From contig NZ_JAAMPJ010000005.1 of assembly GCF_011067745.1 (NCBI RefSeq), positions 62,001 through 126,000 on the forward strand: 64,000 bases of DNA. Direction: 5' to 3'. The translations under genes and the position numbers were made by a program. This stretch comes from Lentzea alba. GTDB taxonomy: Bacteria > Actinomycetota > Actinomycetes > Mycobacteriales > Pseudonocardiaceae. The notes below the pieces were generated by a model. It ran no database searches, was not told where the DNA came from, and saw nothing but the letters and a program-made list of their open reading frames with translations. This document shows positions 39,086-48,338 of the stretch, piece by piece (positions within the stretch are counted from its first letter, which is position 1; each line of letters opens with the position of its first letter).

Positions 39086-40039
39086 CTAGGCCTTAGCGGT
39101 CCACGCCTTGACCTTGTCGGCGTTGGCGTCGACCCACTTCTTGGCCGCGTCCTCGGGCTTCATCTTGTCCTCGGCGATGTACTTCGCCACGGTGTTCTGG
39201 TCCTCGTTGGTCCACTTGAAGTTCTTGACCAGCTGGAAGGCCGGGCCGTTCGCGTCGGCGAACTTCTTGGACACGATCTTGTCGAGGTCGTAGTCCGGGT
39301 AGTCGCAGGCGACCTTCTCGGCGTCGGCGTCACAGCCCGCCTTGTACTCGGGCAGCTTCACCTTCTCCAGCTTGATCTCGTTGAGCAGCCACTGCGGCGA
39401 GTAGAAGTAGCCGATGACCCACTTCTTGTCCTTCTCCGCCTGGCGGAAGGCCTGGATCAACGCGGTCTCGCTGCCGCCGTAGACGACCTTGTAGTTGAGG
39501 TTCAGGTTCTTCACCAGAGCCTCGTCGTTGGTCACGAACGACGGGTCGCCGTCGAGCAGCTGGCCCTTGTCGCCGGACTCGGACGTCTTGAACTTGTCGG
39601 CGTACTTGTTGAGGTTGTTCCAGTCGAGGATGTCGGGGTGCTCCTTGGCGAGCCACGGCGGCACGTACCAGCCGATCTGGCCCTTCACCCCGGTCGACCC
39701 CGCGCTGACGGCGGTCTTCTGCTCGTCGATGTACTTCTTGCGCAGGTCGTCGTGGCCCCAGTTCTCGACCACGGCGTCGACCTCACCGGTGCCGAAGCCC
39801 TGCCAGGCCACCTCTTCCTTGAGCTCCTTCTTGGTGACCTTGCACTTCAGCTCCTTCTCGGCCACGTACGCGAGCACAGCCGCGTTCGCCTCGTAGCCGA
39901 CCCACGGGTTGACCGCGAGGTTGAACGTGCCGCAGTCGCCGGTCGCGCCCGAGGAGGAGTCACCGACCTTGGCGCCACTGCAACCAGAAAGCGCGAGTGC
40001 TCCTACAAGCACCGCTCCCAGCACGTTGTGCCTTGCCAC
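39086..40039 (-). CDS. Glycine betaine/proline ABC transporter substrate-binding lipoprotein
   Basis: This 317-residue OpuAC/ProX-type binding protein has a lipobox (LALSGC). The family pattern is clear: [38 protein letters not shown], with Trp residues that form the aromatic box for quaternary amines. Two Cys (GCDADAEKVACDYP) may form a disulfide. It closes the operon ATPase-permease-binding protein, 12 bases after the permease. Its close paralogue at 43227 lies on the opposite side of the operon. Confidence 0.92.
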   Translation of the reverse strand: MARHNVLGAVLVGALALSGCSGAKVGDSSSGATGDCGTFNLAVNPWVGYEANAAVLAYVAEKELKCKVTKKELKEEVAWQGFGTGEVDAVVENWGHDDLRKKYIDEQKTAVSAGSTGVKGQIGWYVPPWLAKEHPDILDWNNLNKYADKFKTSESGDKGQLLDGDPSFVTNDEALVKNLNLNYKVVYGGSETALIQAFRQAEKDKKWVIGYFYSPQWLLNEIKLEKVKLPEYKAGCDADAEKVACDYPDYDLDKIVSKKFADANGPAFQLVKNFKWTNEDQNTVAKYIAEDKMKPEDAAKKWVDANADKVKAWTAKA

Positions 40040-40051
40040 TTTCCAGACCTC

Positions 40052-41992
40052 CTAGTTGGTCCACCGCTTGGCGGCCGCCTGGGTGAGGCGGTCGAGCATC
40101 ACGCCCAGCACGACGATCGCGACACCGGCCGCGAGCCCCTTGCCGTACAACTGGCCCTGCGAGAACCCGGCGACGACGTCGTAGCCGAGTGCGCCGGCGC
40201 CGACGAGACCGCCGACGACGACCATCGAGAGCACGTAGATCAGTCCCTGGTTGGCGGCGAGCGTCAACGCCCCGCGCGCCATCGGCAGCTGCACCTTCAC
40301 GATCGTCTGCCACGAGCTCGACCCGAGCGCGGTGGACGCCTCGACCGTCGTGGGCGACACCGCGCGGATGCCGTCCGCGATGATCTTGATGGCGACCGGC
40401 GCCGCGAACACCACGGCCGCGATGATCGCCGTGAACCGGCTGGCCGAGAACAACGCCAGGAACGGCACCAGGTACACGAACGCGGGCATCACCTGACCGG
40501 CGTCCAGGACCGGCCGGATGAACCGGTCCGCCCGCTTGCTGCGTCCCATCCAGACGCCGACCACGATGCCGAGGACCATCACCATGATCGTGGCGACCAG
40601 GGTGGACGCCAGCGTGATCATCGAGTCCTGCCACAGACCGGTCGCGACCAGCAATCCCAGGCACACGGCCGAAACCACCGCGGCCCGGACCCCGCCGATG
40701 AGGAACGACAGCGCCACGATCACCAGCGCCACCAGGAACCACGGCGACTCGGCCAGCAGCGCCTGCAGCGGGTTGATCAACACGAACGTCACGAAGTCCT
40801 TGAAGCCACCGGTGATCAGCGGCAGCGAGTCCTGCGCCCACTCCGTCACGGCCGTCGCGCCCTGCCGGATCGAGCTGCCGATCTCGACGTCGGACTGGAA
40901 CTCGGCCGCCCACAGGTAGGTGTAGGAGAGGTACACCAGGACACCCGTGACACCGAGCCCGCCGAAGAAGGCCCAGCGCGGCAGCTTGCGGCGTTCGGTC
41001 GCTGCGGTCGTCACCCGGTCCAGCACGATCGCCAGCACCACGATCGCCAGACCCGCGTTGAACGCTGTACCGACGTCGAGCGTCTGCAACGCCTTCACGA
41101 CCGTCTTGCCCAGACCCGGCGCGTCGATCAACGCGGCGATCGTGACCATCGACAACGCGGCCATGATCGTCTGGTTGACGCCGAGCACGATCGTCTTGCG
41201 CGCGGACGGCAGCAGCACCTTCACGAGCGTCTGCTGCCGAGTCGCCCCGAGGGATTCGGAAGCCTCGACGGTGTTGCGCGGCACCGAGCGGATGGCGTGC
41301 GCGGTGATCCGGATCGCCGGCGGCGCCGCGTAGATCAGCGTGGCGATCGTCGCCGAGGCCGGGCCGATCAGGAAGAACAACGTCAGCGGCGCCAGGTAGA
41401 CGAACGTCGGCATGGTCTGCATGAAATCGAGCACCGGTGTCATCACCCGGTTGGCGCGATCGGACAGTCCCGCCCAGATCCCGAGCGGAATGCCGAACAG
41501 CAACGAGATCACGACGGCGGCGAGCGTCAGCGAGAGCGTGTCCATGCTCTCCTGCCACAAACCCTGCAGCCCCAGGAAGACGAAGCCCGCGATCGTCAGC
41601 AGCGCCACCCGCCACCCGGCGACGGCGAGGCTGACGAAGCCCGCGATGCCGACCACGCCGAGCCAGCCGATCACCGGCACCGGCCGGCCGAACGACGGCT
41701 GCGCGATCAACGCCTGCACGAAGGTCACGAACTCGTCGATGACAAGCCGGATCTCGTTGAAGAAGTAGAGGAACACCGGGTTGGAGTTCCTGGACGCGCC
41801 GACCGCGTCGTTGATGTCGTTGATCCACCGGTGCAACGGCGTCAGCGCGGAGGCGTCCAGCGGCAGCGTCCCGATGTTGCGGAACAGCAGCCACAGCACC
41901 AACCAGGCGAGCACGATCCCGCCGATTATCAGAGCCTGCTTGTATCGATGTAGCAGCCGCGGTAGCTGCCGAGGGGCGGCGACGGCAACCAT
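40052..41992 (-). CDS. Double-length glycine betaine ABC permease
   Basis: The 646-residue permease contains two complete binding-protein-dependent permease modules (about residues 140-330 and 450-640). Each has its own EAA-type loop (NTVEASESLGATRQQTLVKVLLP and TTVEASTALGSSSWQTIVKVQLP). One chain can therefore form the whole channel. Fused permeases of this size occur in other actinobacterial OpuA-like systems. The ATG at 41992 lies one base after the ATPase stop. Confidence 0.92.
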   Translation of the reverse strand: MVAVAAPRQLPRLLHRYKQALIIGGIVLAWLVLWLLFRNIGTLPLDASALTPLHRWINDINDAVGASRNSNPVFLYFFNEIRLVIDEFVTFVQALIAQPSFGRPVPVIGWLGVVGIAGFVSLAVAGWRVALLTIAGFVFLGLQGLWQESMDTLSLTLAAVVISLLFGIPLGIWAGLSDRANRVMTPVLDFMQTMPTFVYLAPLTLFFLIGPASATIATLIYAAPPAIRITAHAIRSVPRNTVEASESLGATRQQTLVKVLLPSARKTIVLGVNQTIMAALSMVTIAALIDAPGLGKTVVKALQTLDVGTAFNAGLAIVVLAIVLDRVTTAATERRKLPRWAFFGGLGVTGVLVYLSYTYLWAAEFQSDVEIGSSIRQGATAVTEWAQDSLPLITGGFKDFVTFVLINPLQALLAESPWFLVALVIVALSFLIGGVRAAVVSAVCLGLLVATGLWQDSMITLASTLVATIMVMVLGIVVGVWMGRSKRADRFIRPVLDAGQVMPAFVYLVPFLALFSASRFTAIIAAVVFAAPVAIKIIADGIRAVSPTTVEASTALGSSSWQTIVKVQLPMARGALTLAANQGLIYVLSMVVVGGLVGAGALGYDVVAGFSQGQLYGKGLAAGVAIVVLGVMLDRLTQAAAKRWTN

Positions 41993-41993
41993 C

Positions 41994-43016
41994 TCACGCC
42001 TCCCCGGCGACGACCCCGAGGATCTCCTCGTCCGCCACGACACCGAGCAGTTCGCCGTCCCGCACGACCTTCACCGGCTTGTCCGCGCTGAGCACGCTGC
42101 GCACGGCCTCGCGCACCACGGTCTCCGGCGACAGCTCGGGGCCGTCCAGATCGTCCTCGGGACGCGGCGGCCGCATGATCCACTTGAGCGTCAGCACGTT
42201 CGAGCGGGGCACGTCCTTCACGAAGTCGCGCACGTAGTCGTCCGCGGGCGCGCCGACCAGCTCGTCACCGGTGCCGACCTGCACCACCTGGCCGTCCCGC
42301 ATGATCAGGATGCGGTCGCCGAGCTTGAGCGCCTCGCTCAGGTCGTGGGTGATGAAGACCATCGTCTTGCCGACCTCGCGGTGCAGCCTGATGACCTCGG
42401 ACTGCATGTCGCGCCGGATCAGCGGGTCGAGCGCCGAGAAAGGTTCGTCGAAGAACAGCACATCTGGATCACCGGCAAGAGCGCGAGCAAGACCGACGCG
42501 CTGTTGCATACCGCCGGACAGCTGATCCGGATAGGACTTCTCGTAGCCGGACAGACCAACGAGGTCGATCACTTCCTGCGACCGCTCGCCACGTTTCGCC
42601 CGCGGTACCCCGCGGATTTCCAGCCCGTAACCGACGTTGTCGGCGACTGTCCGGTGAGGAAGCAACCCGAAGTGCTGGAACACCATCGAGAACTTGTTCC
42701 GGCGCAGGTCGCGCAGACGTTTCGGATCTGCTTCGAGAATGTTCTCACCCTCGAACATGATCGTGCCCGCGGTCGGTTCCACCAGTCTCGTCAGACAGCG
42801 GACCAGTGTGGACTTGCCCGAACCGGACAGTCCCATGACCACGAACATCTCACCCGGAGCGACGTCGAAGTCCACTCCGCGCACGGCCGCGACAGCACCT
42901 GTGCGATCCATCAGCTCCGACCGTGGCAACGATTTCAGCTCGTCCGATGCCACCACTTGAGACGCGTTGGAGCCGAACACCTTCCACAGGTCCCTGACCG
43001 AAATCACGGGATCCAC
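41994..43016 (-). CDS. Glycine betaine/proline ABC transporter ATP-binding subunit with C-terminal CBS-like region
   Basis: The 340-residue ATPase has Walker [10 protein letters not shown], signature [15 protein letters not shown], Walker [13 protein letters not shown] and an H-loop THD. The C-terminal ~80 residues resemble the CBS regulatory region of ProV/OpuAA, which senses ionic strength in related systems. An insertion (about residues 15-40, [19 protein letters not shown]) precedes the Walker region, as in ProV. I chose the GTG at 43016 ([14 protein letters not shown]); upstream codons are possible. It is the first gene of the operon and diverges from a second binding protein. Confidence 0.92.
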   Translation of the reverse strand: MDPVISVRDLWKVFGSNASQVVASDELKSLPRSELMDRTGAVAAVRGVDFDVAPGEMFVVMGLSGSGKSTLVRCLTRLVEPTAGTIMFEGENILEADPKRLRDLRRNKFSMVFQHFGLLPHRTVADNVGYGLEIRGVPRAKRGERSQEVIDLVGLSGYEKSYPDQLSGGMQQRVGLARALAGDPDVLFFDEPFSALDPLIRRDMQSEVIRLHREVGKTMVFITHDLSEALKLGDRILIMRDGQVVQVGTGDELVGAPADDYVRDFVKDVPRSNVLTLKWIMRPPRPEDDLDGPELSPETVVREAVRSVLSADKPVKVVRDGELLGVVADEEILGVVAGEA

Positions 43017-43226
43017 GCCAAACCACTCCGACCTGTTGCGGACTACGCACACCGTTTCTCGATGCGCGACAGCATCGACCTTCACACGGGTGCGGTCAAG
43101 GGTTACGACAAATGGAGTCCAAAAAGGACAACCAATCATCCCATGACTTGACTGGGTTAGTCCGATCGGGAAAAGCTGAACTGAGCGGTCTCCTGCGCCG
43201 CTCTTCCCCTCCACGAGGAGCTGTTC

Positions 43227-44195
43227 GTGCAAGCCCCCAGAATCGCTCTGGCAATGATCGTCGTCTTGACTGTTGCCGGTTGCGGTGGTGGATCGACGTC
43301 GTCATCACCGCGCTCCAGTTCCGCAGCACCCACAGAGCCCTGCGACTCCATGACCATCGCGGTCAACCCGTGGGTCGGCTACGAGGCGAACGCGGCCGTC
43401 GTCGCGTACCTCGCCGAGAAGCGGCTCGGCTGCAAGGTCACGAAGAAGGAAGTCGACGAGCAGACGGCCTGGCAGGGCCTCGACTCGGGCGAGATCGACG
43501 TGGTCCTGGAGAACTGGGGCCACGAGGACCTGAAGCAGAAGTACATCGAGGAGAAGCACACCGCCGTGCGGGTCGGCCCGACCGGCAACAAGGGCGTGAT
43601 CGGCTGGTACGTGCCGCCGTGGATGAAAAAAGAGTTCCCGGACATCACGAACTGGCAGAACCTCAACAAGTACGCGGACAAGTTCAAGACCGCGCAGTCC
43701 GAGGGCAAGGGCCAGGTGCTCGACGGCGACCCCTCGTACGTGACCAACGACGAGGCACTGGTGAAGAACCTGGGCCTCAACTACAAGGTCGTCTACGCGG
43801 GCAGCGAGCAAGCGCTGATCAAGGCGTTCCGCCAGGCCGAGGAGAAGAAGGCGCCGCTGATCGGCTACTTCTTCGAACCCCAGTGGCTGCACCTCGACAT
43901 CGAACTGATCAAGGTCGACCTGCCCGAGTACACGGCGGGCTGTGACGCGGACGCGGCCAAGGTCGCCTGCGACTACCCGCGCTACGAGCTCGACAAGATC
44001 GCCTCCAAGAAGTTCATGGACAAGGGCGGCCCTGCCGCCAGGCTGATCCAGAACTTCCAGTGGAGCAACGACGAGCAGAACACGGTCGCGTCGTTCATCG
44101 CGAAGTACAAGATGTCGCCGGACGAGGCGGCGAAGCGGTGGGTCGAGGCGAACCCGGACCGGGTCGAGGACTGGCTGGCCAAGCCCAAGCCCTAA
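43227..44195 (+). CDS. Second glycine betaine-type substrate-binding lipoprotein
   Basis: This 322-residue lipoprotein (lipobox VAGC) is closely similar along its length to the binding protein at 39086: [35 protein letters not shown] and [14 protein letters not shown] are shared. It diverges from the ATPase gene and probably supplies the same transporter with a second specificity or affinity. The GTG at 43227 has GAGGAG in front. A TCGATGC/GCATCGA inverted repeat (43059-43078) lies in the 210-bp divergent promoter. It ends 4 bp inside the next, convergent gene. Confidence 0.9.
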   Translation: MQAPRIALAMIVVLTVAGCGGGSTSSSPRSSSAAPTEPCDSMTIAVNPWVGYEANAAVVAYLAEKRLGCKVTKKEVDEQTAWQGLDSGEIDVVLENWGHEDLKQKYIEEKHTAVRVGPTGNKGVIGWYVPPWMKKEFPDITNWQNLNKYADKFKTAQSEGKGQVLDGDPSYVTNDEALVKNLGLNYKVVYAGSEQALIKAFRQAEEKKAPLIGYFFEPQWLHLDIELIKVDLPEYTAGCDADAAKVACDYPRYELDKIASKKFMDKGGPAARLIQNFQWSNDEQNTVASFIAKYKMSPDEAAKRWVEANPDRVEDWLAKPKP

Positions 44196-45964
44196 TCCTT
44201 CGTCCTGGAGCTCCTGCCGCGCGACCACCACTTCTCGTCGGGGCCGGAGATGTCCTCGACGCTGAGCCTGCGCACGGACCCCGCTCGCTTGAGCCGGGCC
44301 TCCAGCTGGTCCTTTCGCTGGGCGAGCCGGCGGTAGATCTCCACCGCGGAGGTCTCCCGCCGGCTCTGCTGTCTTTCCACAGTTCGCCAGTTCCCGAGGA
44401 ACTCCAGCGTCAGGTCGGCGACGGCCTGCCCGGCGTGCGCGGTCAGCTCGTCCGCCGGCGTGGCGAACCGCCCGGCGTGGAACGCCAGGTTCCTGGTGAC
44501 GTAAAGCCACTCCAGCACCGCGGTCATCGTGTCCTCCTGCTCCCGCAACCACCGCGCGAGCGCCTTGGAGTCCGCGAGCCGCGCCTGCCAGATCTCGGCC
44601 AGGTCCTGCACCAGCCCGCCCTCGTTCTCGGCCAGTGCCGCGACGGCGTCCTGGGCGGCCCTGAGCTGTTCGCCCGGCCGGTTGTGCTCGACCAGCACCT
44701 CAAGCCACGCGTCCACCGACTTCAGGTGGTGCTTCACGCCGGTGGTGGGCACCTGCGCGTCGAGGGGTCCACGCATCGCCTTGTCGTGGTTGGTGACGAC
44801 GACGTGCAGGCTGATCAGGTGCTGCCGCAACATCTGCAGCGCGCACGCCTTGGCCAGCCACGCGATCTTGCTCGGGTCCAGCCCCGTCGCCTCCAGCGCA
44901 CTCCACGCCAGCCCGGCACTGGCCATCGGCGCGTCGACCTGACGGGCGAGGTTCGCCACCCGCATCGCACTGCGCAGCTCGGCGGGCCAGTACGGCGTGA
45001 GCGGATAGGCGTTGCCGACCGTGCGCTGGTGCTCGGTACCGCGCGTGACCCGTCCGCCGGGCCCGCTCACGTGCCACAGCGGCGCGATGTTCAGCTCGGT
45101 CAGCCGCTCCCCCGCCGCGTACTGGTCGAGCACCTCGCTGAGGATCCGCCTCCCGAGCAACGCCGCCGTGTGCGCGTCGGCCGCGTTGACCGGCAACCGC
45201 ACCAACACCGACGAACCCACCACAGCGTCCTTCAGGAAGTCGTCCTTCGGCAACCTGTTGCGGTGCAACGGCTCCTGCCTAGCCAACGGCAACAGCTGGT
45301 CGAGGTGCCGAAGAACACGCGCACCCCGCACCACCAACGCCACGACGTGCCGGCGTGGTTGCGGCCAGAGCACCTCTTCGAGGTCGTCGCCGGGCTTCTT
45401 GAGCCACCGCATCAGGTCGGCGCGCAGCTGCCTGCCGTCCCGGCCGTGCACCGCCACCACCACCGCCACCTCGGCGATCATCCTGGCGCGCAACGGAAGT
45501 TCGACTCCGTTCCACAGTGGAGTGATCCACTGCTTGACCGCCACCTCCAACGCCCGCGGATCGAGCTTCGCCGCAGCCGCAGCCGTGACCTGCGGATCGA
45601 GCTTCGGCCCGTCAGCCGCGATGGCTGCCTCGACGTCCAGCAGCGTCCGCCGCGCCTCGGCCAGCTCCTGAGCACCACCGTGCGCATACGCGGGCCTGGC
45701 GGCATCCATGCACGCGAGCGAGGTGGCGATGATGCGGCGCAACAGGTTCCACCGCGGCTGGTCCTCGGCCGCGTGGCTCTCCAGAGCGGTCTGCGCACGC
45801 GTAACAGCGAGAAACGCGCTGTTGAGCCCCGCCACGTGCTCACCGAGGTGCGCGTCAGGATCGAGCGCCCGCAACACGCCCTGCAGCAACGCCCGTTGCC
45901 CGCGATCGAGCTTGGCGTCGTCGAACACCTCCCGCAACCGGGCATCGAGGTACTGGTAGCGCAC
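44192..45964 (-). CDS. Large protein of unknown function with HEPN-like Rx4H motif
   Basis: The 590-residue product is mostly helical, has no signal peptide, no membrane segment and no NTPase motif. About 110 residues before the C-terminus it carries LEWLYVTRNLAFHAGRF, i.e. Arg-Asn-x3-His, the Rx4H pattern of HEPN-type RNases, followed by Gly as in the ApeA-like group. The C-terminus is basic ([12 protein letters not shown]). The GTG at 45964 gives VRYQYLD. It is a single gene between the second betaine-binding protein and a hydrolase. I do not recognise the family; the HEPN link rests on one motif. Confidence 0.5.
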   Translation of the reverse strand: MRYQYLDARLREVFDDAKLDRGQRALLQGVLRALDPDAHLGEHVAGLNSAFLAVTRAQTALESHAAEDQPRWNLLRRIIATSLACMDAARPAYAHGGAQELAEARRTLLDVEAAIAADGPKLDPQVTAAAAAKLDPRALEVAVKQWITPLWNGVELPLRARMIAEVAVVVAVHGRDGRQLRADLMRWLKKPGDDLEEVLWPQPRRHVVALVVRGARVLRHLDQLLPLARQEPLHRNRLPKDDFLKDAVVGSSVLVRLPVNAADAHTAALLGRRILSEVLDQYAAGERLTELNIAPLWHVSGPGGRVTRGTEHQRTVGNAYPLTPYWPAELRSAMRVANLARQVDAPMASAGLAWSALEATGLDPSKIAWLAKACALQMLRQHLISLHVVVTNHDKAMRGPLDAQVPTTGVKHHLKSVDAWLEVLVEHNRPGEQLRAAQDAVAALAENEGGLVQDLAEIWQARLADSKALARWLREQEDTMTAVLEWLYVTRNLAFHAGRFATPADELTAHAGQAVADLTLEFLGNWRTVERQQSRRETSAVEIYRRLAQRKDQLEARLKRAGSVRRLSVEDISGPDEKWWSRGRSSRTKD

Positions 45965-46007
45965 GCAACGACCCTAGTGGCGCGAGGCCACTGGAACACT
46001 GGACTTC

Positions 46008-46763
46008 ATGGACAACAGGAAGGCGCTCTTCGCAGGCGCGGACGGCCAGTCGCTCGCCGGTCGCCTCGAACTGCCCACCGGAGACGTCGTGGCGACCGCC
46101 GTGTTCGCCCACTGCTTCACCTGCGGCAAGGACTCGGTGGCCGCCACCCGCATCTCCCGCGAACTGGCCACCCGCGGCGTCGCGGTCCTGCGCTTCGACT
46201 TCACCGGCCTCGGCCAGTCAGACGGCGACTTCGCCAACACCACCTTCACCTCCAACGTCGCCGACCTGGTGTGCGCCGCCAACCACCTGCGCGACACCAT
46301 CGGCGCCCCGAGCGTCCTCATCGGACACTCACTGGGCGGCGCCGCAGTGCTGACCGCCGCCCGCCAGATCCCCGAGGCCAAAGCCGTCGTCACCATCGGC
46401 GCCCCCGCCGACACCACCCACGTCGAACACCTCCTCGGCTCCTCCAAGAACGAGATCGAGAGCCACGGCATCGCCGAGGTGGTGCTGGCCGGCCGGCCGT
46501 TCCGGATCAGCAACAACTTCCTGCTCGACATCAACCAGCAGGACCAGACGGCGTGCATCGCCGGCCTGAACCGCGCACTCCTGGTCATGCACTCGCCACA
46601 GGACGACCTGGTGGGCGTGGACAACGCCAGGATCATCTTCGACTCGGCCCGCCACCCGAAGTCGTTCGTGTCACTCGACGGCACCGACCACCTGCTGACC
46701 GACCGCGCGGACGCGACCTACGTGGCAGAAGTGCTCGCCGCCTGGGCCAGCCGCTACCTGTAG
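46008..46763 (+). CDS. Alpha/beta hydrolase
   Basis: This 251-residue cytoplasmic hydrolase has the oxyanion region AVFAHCFTCGKDS, the strand RFDFTGLGQSDGDF, the nucleophile elbow GHSLGGAA and a C-terminal DGTDHLL with the catalytic His. The N-terminal HCFTCGKD pattern is that of the hydrolases often fused to or paired with OsmC proteins, although no OsmC gene is adjacent here. A strong terminator follows directly. Confidence 0.83.
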   Translation: MDNRKALFAGADGQSLAGRLELPTGDVVATAVFAHCFTCGKDSVAATRISRELATRGVAVLRFDFTGLGQSDGDFANTTFTSNVADLVCAANHLRDTIGAPSVLIGHSLGGAAVLTAARQIPEAKAVVTIGAPADTTHVEHLLGSSKNEIESHGIAEVVLAGRPFRISNNFLLDINQQDQTACIAGLNRALLVMHSPQDDLVGVDNARIIFDSARHPKSFVSLDGTDHLLTDRADATYVAEVLAAWASRYL

Positions 46764-46775
46764 ACGCCGCAGACA

Positions 46776-46810
46776 CGAAAACCCGCAGCGATGAACGCTG
46801 CGGGTTTTCG
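46776..46810 (+). terminator. Intrinsic terminator
   Basis: A 15-bp perfect stem (CGAAAACCCGCAGCG / CGCTGCGGGTTTTCG) with a 5-base loop lies between the hydrolase and tRNA-Pro and, with A- and T-tracts in the stem, can act in both directions. Confidence 0.92.
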
Positions 46811-46817
46811 TCAACCG

Positions 46818-46891
46818 TCGGGGCGACAGGATTTGAACCTGCGACCCCCCGCTCCCAAAGCGGGTGCGCTACCAAACTGCGCCACGCCCCG
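46818..46891 (-). tRNA. tRNA-Pro(TGG)
   Basis: A 74-base tRNA on the minus strand. The acceptor stem is CGGGGCG/CGCCCCG with discriminator A, the anticodon loop is CTTTGGGA with anticodon TGG, and the T-arm is GCAGGTTCAAATCCTGT. CCA is not encoded. Confidence 0.96.
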
Positions 46892-46952
46892 GTTGCAACC
46901 AGCTTACCGCCCTCCGCTAAGGTATTGACCGCAGCCCCTCAAGGGCGGCAAC

Positions 46953-47023
46953 GCGGGCGTAGCTCAATGGTAGAGCCCTAGTCTTCCAAACTAGCTACGC
47001 GGGTTCGATTCCCGTCGCCCGCT
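46953..47023 (+). tRNA. tRNA-Gly(TCC)
   Basis: A 71-base tRNA. The acceptor stem is GCGGGCG/CGCCCGC, the anticodon stem-loop CTAGTCTTCCAAACTAG gives anticodon TCC, and the T-arm contains GGTTCGATTCC. CCA is not encoded. It diverges from tRNA-Pro, with 61 bases between them for both promoters. Confidence 0.96.
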
Positions 47024-47053
47024 CGCGACCGAGGCTGACCAGTGTCTGCAGAA

Positions 47054-47660
47054 AGCGCAGACCCTGTTCGGCCTCTCGGTTTTTATCTGGGGGCCGAGCC
47101 CCCAGACCCCCAGCCGGGGGATACCCCCGGACCCCCATGGCCGGCTTCGCCGGAACTGGGGGGCCAGGGGCGGGGGCAGACATTGGGTGGCTTCTCGGTT
47201 CCTGGTTGGGGTCGAGCCCGGCCCCTCATCGGCCGGGCACGCCGGGGAGCGGAATCGGGGCACGTACAGGCCTGGATGGCATCACGGTTCTTGTCGGGGG
47301 CGACTCCTCGAACTTGTCATCCGGGCTCGCCGGGAGCGGGGCAGGACGAGCGCAGACATTGGTCGGGCTTGGTCTCATCTGGGCTCAGGCTCCCAGTGCG
47401 TGGGCTCGCCTGGAGCGGGGGCGGGTCGAGTGCAAACGCTGGTCGGGTTTCTTGGTCTTCTCAGGGCTCAGGCCCCTAGCGCCCGGCTCACCTGGAGGGG
47501 AACTGGTCGCGCACAGACGCTGGTCGGTCTCTCGGTTCTCATTTCAGGCCTGGGCCTCAGCGGCCGGGCTGGTGGGAGCGGAAACAGGATGGGCGTAGGC
47601 CTGGCGGCAGGCTGCGGGTGCCATCGGCCGGGGTTTGCCGGAGGGCTCGTGGGTCCACTG
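47054..47660. repeat. Degenerate tandem repeat array (about 6-7 units of 80-110 bp)
   Basis: Between tRNA-Gly and the next gene, similar blocks recur. Each begins near GCAGAC-(C/A)(C/T)TGGTCGG, continues with a CTCGGTTCT-like part and a G-rich stem, and ends with a GCCGGGCTCGCCGGGAGCGGGG-like part (divided here across copies). GCAGAC-type starts are visible at about 47058, 47176, 47265 (diverged), 47350, 47430 and 47510, with a poor last copy to about 47660. Several open frames cross the array, but they have no start signals or codon bias. I see no gene in 47024-47726. Confidence 0.6.
47087..47105 (+). terminator. Hairpin downstream of tRNA-Gly
   Basis: CTGGGGGC-CGA-GCCCCCAG is a perfect 8-bp stem preceded by TTTTTAT, about 64 bases after the tRNA. 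A second stem (CCGGGGG-ATA-CCCCCGG, about 47114-47130) follows. Confidence 0.6.
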
Positions 47661-47726
47661 TGTCAGTGGGAAGTGCGGGCGGGCTCTCGTGAGCCGCGCG
47701 ATGGGTGTGCTTGGGAGTGAGGTGGA

Positions 47727-48281
47727 TCACTGTGAGGTGACGCCTAGTTGGGTGTGGTGGTGGGTGGGGTGTTCGATTTGGTCTACGACGGCTAGAGCGA
47801 AGTCCTCGTAGGTCAGTTCGTCGGACGGGTTCACCGGGCCCAGTTGGTAGGTGCCTGTGGGGGTGCCGCCGAACATGCCTGCCGGGCTCATCACCAGCCA
47901 GTTCGCGGCGGACTTGGCCAGGACCTCCACGCCTGCGGCGTGGCCCAGGGAGAACGGGCGGTACTCGGGCGGGAAGTCCGGGCTGTCGATCACCCGTACG
48001 CCTGGCGCCGTTTCCATCAGGGTGTAGATGCCCACCACGATGATTCGGCCTGCCCCGGAAGCCACCAGGGCGTGGGCTGCCTCGCGGTAGAACTCGGCCG
48101 GGTCGCGGGACAAGTCGGCCACCGCGCTCACCGCCACGTCGTGGCCGGCTGCGATCTCCGCCGCGGCCTGTACGCCGGGGTTTCGGCCGATCTTCGTCAC
48201 CTCGTGGCCGCGCGACTGTGCCACGGCCGCGATCTCCCGTCCCGCTTTGCCGGACGCTCCGAAAACAACGATCTTCGTCAT
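47727..48281 (-). CDS. NAD(P)-binding oxidoreductase, YwnB/NmrA-like
   Basis: This 184-residue atypical short-chain dehydrogenase has an N-terminal Rossmann start (MTKIVVFGASGKAGREIAAVAQSRGHEV). The later segment GRIIVVGIYTLMETAPG and AANWLVMSPAGMFG fit the NAD(P)H-binding family. Such proteins often sense or reduce redox-active compounds. It diverges from an HxlR-type regulator 57 bases away, a common regulator-target pair. Confidence 0.8.
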   Translation of the reverse strand: MTKIVVFGASGKAGREIAAVAQSRGHEVTKIGRNPGVQAAAEIAAGHDVAVSAVADLSRDPAEFYREAAHALVASGAGRIIVVGIYTLMETAPGVRVIDSPDFPPEYRPFSLGHAAGVEVLAKSAANWLVMSPAGMFGGTPTGTYQLGPVNPSDELTYEDFALAVVDQIEHPTHHHTQLGVTSQ

Positions 48282-48338
48282 GAGCGCGAAGGTAGGGTGC
48301 GGGTGTCCGGTTTCCGCAACGATATCGGGAGTGACCAG

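Noticed and set aside
39077..41953. A 958-codon plus-strand frame across the betaine binding protein and permease
   Set aside because: The minus-strand genes have clear lipobox and transporter motifs; the plus frame is Arg/Asp/His-rich shadow sequence.
47087..47130. Possible CRISPR-like repeats in the GC-rich stems
   Set aside because: Spacing and sequence are irregular and there are no cas genes; they are simple hairpins inside a diverged tandem array.
47042..47720. Three overlapping plus-strand frames after tRNA-Gly
   Set aside because: They cross the degenerate repeat array in all three frames with no ribosome binding site or codon bias, so none is a supported gene.
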